From Linanthus parryae (lineage: Eukaryota > Streptophyta > Magnoliopsida > Ericales > Polemoniaceae), in NCBI GenBank assembly GCA_023055425.1, contig JALGPY010000002.1, forward strand, positions 123,020,088-123,084,087: a stretch of DNA of 64,000 nt, given 5' to 3'. Positions 59,841 to 64,000 of this stretch are shown piece after piece. Made by a program: the position numbers and the translations under genes. The notes beneath the pieces were generated by a model. It ran no database searches and was not told where the DNA came from. It was given only the letters and a program-made list of their open reading frames with translations. Numbering within the stretch: position 1 is the stretch's first letter; each line of letters begins with the position of its first letter.

Positions 59841-60096
59841 TCATCAGATATGCTTTTGTAGATCACTTAAGATCATTTTTACAATATTGCTATCGTAGCA
59901 GATAGGCTTTAGCAGATCAATTAAGATCGTTCTTCGTGCGAGTTGCCATCGTGGCAGATAGGCTTTAATAAACCAATTAAGATCGTTTTTCGCATGAGTT
60001 GCTATCGTAGCAGATAGGCTTTAGAAGATCAATTAAGATCGTTTTTCGCATGAGTTGCTATCGTAACAGATAGGCTTTAGAAGATCAATTAAGATC
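59841..60096 (+). repeat. 56-bp tandem repeat at the right end of the PMD-bearing unit
   Basis: Units contain GATCAATTAAGATCG and GCAGATAGGCTTTAG. GATAGGCTTT starts at 59901, 59957, 60013 and 60069, each 56 bp apart. More diverged copies extend left to about 59750. The last unit is cut at AAGATC, where inverted satellite begins. Tandem repeats between pol and the 3' LTR are known in Ogre/Tat-type elements and are thought to seed new satellites. Confidence 0.88.
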
Positions 60097-63000
60097 TAAA
60101 GTCAAAGGTCTATTTTGTAAAGTTGCGGTGTCCACTAGCTCAAACCACTGATTTTGGTGAAATAAAGTCATCGACCAACTCTAATGTCAAAGGTTAATCT
60201 CAAATTTTTACTGTTGCGGTGTCCACTAGCTCAAACCACTACTTTTGGTCACATAATGTCTTCGACCAACTCTGAATTCAAATGTTAATCTCATATTTTT
60301 AGCGTTGCGGTGTCCACTAGGTCAAACCACTACTTTTGGTCAAATAAAATCATCGACCAACTCTTAAGTCAAAAGTTAATCTCAAATTTTTAACATTGCG
60401 GTGTCCACTAGCTCAAACCACTACTTTTGGTCAATTAAAGTCATCGACCAATTCTAAAGTCAAAGGTTAATCTCAAATTTTTAACGTTGCAAGGTCCACT
60501 AGCTTAAACCACTACTTTTGGTCAAATAAAGTTATCGATTAACTCTAAAAATAAAAGGTTAATCTCAAATTTTTAACGTTGCGGTGTCCACTAGCTTAAA
60601 CCACTACTTTTGGTAAAAAGAAGTCGTCGATAAACTCTAAAAATAAAAGATTAATCTCAAATTTTTACTTTTGCGGTGTCCACTAGCTCAAACCACTATT
60701 TTTAATTAAATAAAGTCATCGACCAACTCTAAAGTCAAAGGTTAATCTCAAATTTTTAGTTATGCGGTGTTCACTAGCTCAAACCACTGATTTTAGTAAA
60801 ATAAAATTATCAACCAATTCTAAAGTCAAAGGTTAATCTCAAATTTTTAACGTTGCGGTGTCCACTAGGTCAAACAACTATTTTTCGTCAAATAAAATCA
60901 TCGACCAACTCTAAAGTCAAAGGTTAATTTCAATTTTGTAACGTTGCGTCCACTAGTTCAAACCACTACATTTGGTCAAATAAAGTCATCGACAAATCTA
61001 AAGTCAAAGGTTAATCTCAAATTTTTATTGTTGCGGTGTCCACTAGCTCAAACCACTACTTTTGGTCAAATAAAGTCATCGACCAACTCTAAAGTCAAAG
61101 GTTAATCTCTATTTTGTAAAGTTGCGGTGTCCACTAGCTCAAACCACTGATTTTGGTCACATAAAGTCATCGACCAACACTAAAGTCAAAGGTTAATCTC
61201 AAATTTTAGCGTTGCGGTGTTCACTAGCTCAAACCACTGATTTTGGTCAAATAAAGTCATCAACCAATTCTAAAGTCAAAGGTTAATCTCTATTTTGTAA
61301 AGTTGTGGTGTCCAGTAGCTCAAACCACTGATTTTGGTCAAATAAAGTCATCGACCAACTCTAAAGTAAAAGGTTAATCTCAAATTTTTACTGTTGCGGT
61401 GTCCACTACCTCAAACCACTACTTTTGGTCACATAATGTCTTCGACCAACTCTGAAGTCAAATGTTAATCTCAAATTTTTAGCGTTGCGGTGTCCACTAA
61501 GTCAAACCACTACTTTTGGTCAAATAAAATCATCGACCAACTCTTAAGTCAAAAGTTAATCTCAATTTTTTAACATTGCGGTGTCCACTGGCTCAAACCA
61601 CTACTTTTGGTCAATTAAAGTCATCGACCAACTCTAAAGTCAAAGGTTAATCTCAAGTTTTTAACGTTGCAAGTTCCACTAGCTTAAAATACTACTTTTG
61701 GTCAAATGAAGTTATCGATTAACTCTAAAAATAAAAGGTTAATCTCAAATATTTAACGTTGCGGTGTCCACTAGCTTAAACCACTACTTTTGGTAAAATG
61801 AAGTCGTCGATAAACTCTAAAAATAAAAGATTAATCTCAAATTTTTACTTTTGCGGTGTCCACTAGCTCAAACCACTGTTTTTAATCAAATAAAGTCATC
61901 GACCAACTCTAAAGTCAAAGGTTAATCTCAAATTTTTAGTGTTGCGGTGTTCACTAGCTCAAACCACTGATTTTAGTCAAATAAAATTATCAACCAATTC
62001 TAAAGTCAAAGGTTAATCTCAAATTTTTAACGTTGCGGTGTCCACTAGGTCAAACCACTATTTTTCGTCAAATAAAATCATCGACCAACTCTAAAGTCAA
62101 AGGTTAATTTCAATTTTGTAACGTTGCGTCCACTAGTTCAAACCACTACTTTTGGTCAAATAAAGTCATCGACAACTCTAAAGTCAAAGGTTAATCTCAA
62201 ATTTTTACTGTTGCGGTGTCCACTAGCTCAAACCACTACTTTTGGTCAAATAAAGTCATCGACCAACTCTAAAGTCAAAGGTTAATCTTTATTTTGTAAA
62301 TTTGCGGTGTCCACTAGCTCAAACCACTGATTTTGGTCAAATAAAGTCATCGACCAACTCTAAAGTCAAAGGTTAATCTCAAATTTTTACCGTTGCGGTG
62401 TCCATTAGCTCAAACCACAACTTTTGGTCACATAAAGTCATCGACCAACACTAAAGTCAAAGGTTTATCTCAAATTTTAGCGTTGCGGTGTTCACTAGCT
62501 CAAACCACTGATTTTGGTCAAATAAAGTCATCAACATATTCTAAAGTCAAAGGTTAATCTCTATTTTGTAAAGTTGCGGTGTCCACTAGCTCAAACCTCT
62601 GATTTTGGTCAAATAAAGTCATCGACCAACTCTAAAGTAAAAGGTTAATCTCAAATTTTTACTGTTGCGGTATCCACTAGCTCAAACCACTACTTTTGGT
62701 CACATAATGTCTTCGACCAACTCTGAAGTCAAATGTTAATCTCAAATTTTTAGCGTTGCGGTGTCCACTAGGTCAAACCACTACTTTTGGTCAAATAAAA
62801 TCATCGACCAACTCTTAAGTCAAAAGTTAATCTCAAATTTTTAACATTGCGGTGTCCACTAGCTCAAACCACTACTTTTGGTCAATTAAAGTCATCGACC
62901 AACTCTAAAGGTTAATCTCAAGTTTTTAACGTTGCAAGGTCCACTAGCTTAAACCACTATTTTTGGTCAAATGAAGTTATCGATTAACTCTAAAAATAAA

Positions 63001-64000
63001 AGGTTAATCTCAAATTTTTAACGTTGCGGTGTCCACTAGCTTAAACCACTACTTTTGGTAAAATGAAGTCGTCGATAAACTCTAAAAATAAAAGATTAAT
63101 CTCAAATTTTTACTTTTGCGGTGTCCACTAGCTCAAACCACTATTTTTAATTAAATAAAGTCATCGACCAACTCTAAAGTCAAAGGTTAATCTCAAATTT
63201 TTAGTTATGCGGTGTTCACTAGCTCAAACCACTGATTTTAGTAAAATAAAATTATCAACCAATTCTAAAGTCAAAGGTTAATCTCAAATTTTTAACGTTG
63301 CGGTGTCCACTAGGTCAAACCACTATTTTTCGTCAAATAAAATCATCGACCAACTCTAAAGTCAAAGGTTAATTTCAATTTTGTAACGTTGCGTCCACTA
63401 GTTCAAACCACTACTTTTGGTCAAATAAAGTCATCGACAACTCTAAAGTCAAAGGTTAATCTCAAATTTTTACTGTTGCGGTGTCCACTAGCTCAAACCA
63501 CTACTTTTGGTCAAATAAAGTCATCGACCAACTCTAAAGTCAAAGGTTAATCTTTATTTTGTAAATTTGCGGTGTCCACTAGCTCAAACCACTGATTTTG
63601 GTCAAATAAAGTCATCGACCAACTCTAAAGTAAAAGGTTAATCTCAAATTTTTACTGTTGCGGTGTCCACTACCTCAAACCACTACTTTTGGTCACATAA
63701 TGTCTTCGACCAACTCTGAAGTCAAATGTTAATCTCAAATTTTTAGCGTTGCGGTGTCCACTAAGTCAAACCACTACTTTTGGTCAAATAAAATCATCGA
63801 CCAACTCTTAAGTCAAAAGTTAATCTCAATTTTTTAACATTGCGGTGTCCACTGGCTCAAACCACTACTTTTGGTCAATTAAAGTCATCGACCAACTCTA
63901 AAGTCAAAGGTTAATCTCAAGTTTTTAACGTTGCAAGGTCCACTAGCTTAAAATACTACTTTTGGTCAAATGAAGTTATCGATTAACTCTAAAAATAAAA
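60097..64000 (-). repeat. Same satellite in inverted orientation
   Basis: About 43 monomers of the 91-bp family, now reading on the minus strand (for example TCATCGACCAACTCTAAAG on the plus strand). The array continues beyond the window. Copies are more diverged than most at 10-46 kb and include a subtype with AACTCTAAAAATAAAAG. The marker ACATAATGTCTTCGACC recurs at 60251, 61431, 62702 and 63695, so higher-order blocks are about 1180, 1271 and 993 bp. No gene. Confidence 0.96.

Noticed and set aside
52699..60096. MULE transposon with captured PMD gene
   Set aside because: Left and right ends show no inverted similarity and no 9-bp duplication is visible. Not excluded, because the right end may be truncated.

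Overview
The window is repeat-dominated nuclear DNA from a flowering plant, probably a eudicot. The evidence is L1-type LINEs with DUF4283 ORF1 proteins, a long-LTR Ty1/copia element, a plant mobile domain (PMD) gene with short spliceosomal introns, and a large satellite array. I saw no ordinary single-copy host gene, rRNA, tRNA or organellar insert, and I do not recognise the species or the satellite.

Layout. (1) 1-9886: a minus-strand LINE (LINE A), whose ORF1 runs off the left edge. A complete Ty1/copia element at 1114-9619 splits it. That element has 1431-bp LTRs with two differences, a GAGTC target duplication, a tRNA-Met type primer site and a gag-pol frame broken only in RNase H. (2) 9887-15925 and 21770-51743: one array, about 36 kb, of a roughly 91-bp satellite. 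It is organised in reshuffled 0.6-3.8 kb blocks. (3) 15926-21769: a full-length minus-strand LINE (LINE B) with ORF1 and a once-frameshifted ORF2, inserted cleanly into the satellite with a 16-bp target duplication. (4) 37103-37148: a 14-bp LINE stub with exactly the same 16-bp target duplication at the same monomer position. The matching empty site survives in a duplicated block 3.8 kb upstream. (5) 51744-52699: the 5' end of a plus-strand LINE (LINE C), cut off inside ORF1. (6) 52699-60096: a 7.4-kb unit with an LTR-like left part, a six-exon PMD gene on the plus strand carrying one frameshift, and a non-coding right part ending in 56-bp tandem repeats. I interpret it as a truncated minus-strand Ty3/gypsy (Tat/Ogre-like) element with an antisense PMD gene, but this is inference because no pol is visible. 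(7) 60097-64000: the same satellite in the opposite orientation.

History. The satellite came first and grew by unequal exchange. LINEs then inserted into it, at least twice at the same phase of the monomer. The copia element entered LINE A recently. A rearrangement at the right side removed most of LINE C and of the PMD-bearing element and joined them to inverted satellite. The most unusual signals are the reused LINE target site with its internal empty-site control, and the intron-containing PMD gene at the satellite inversion.
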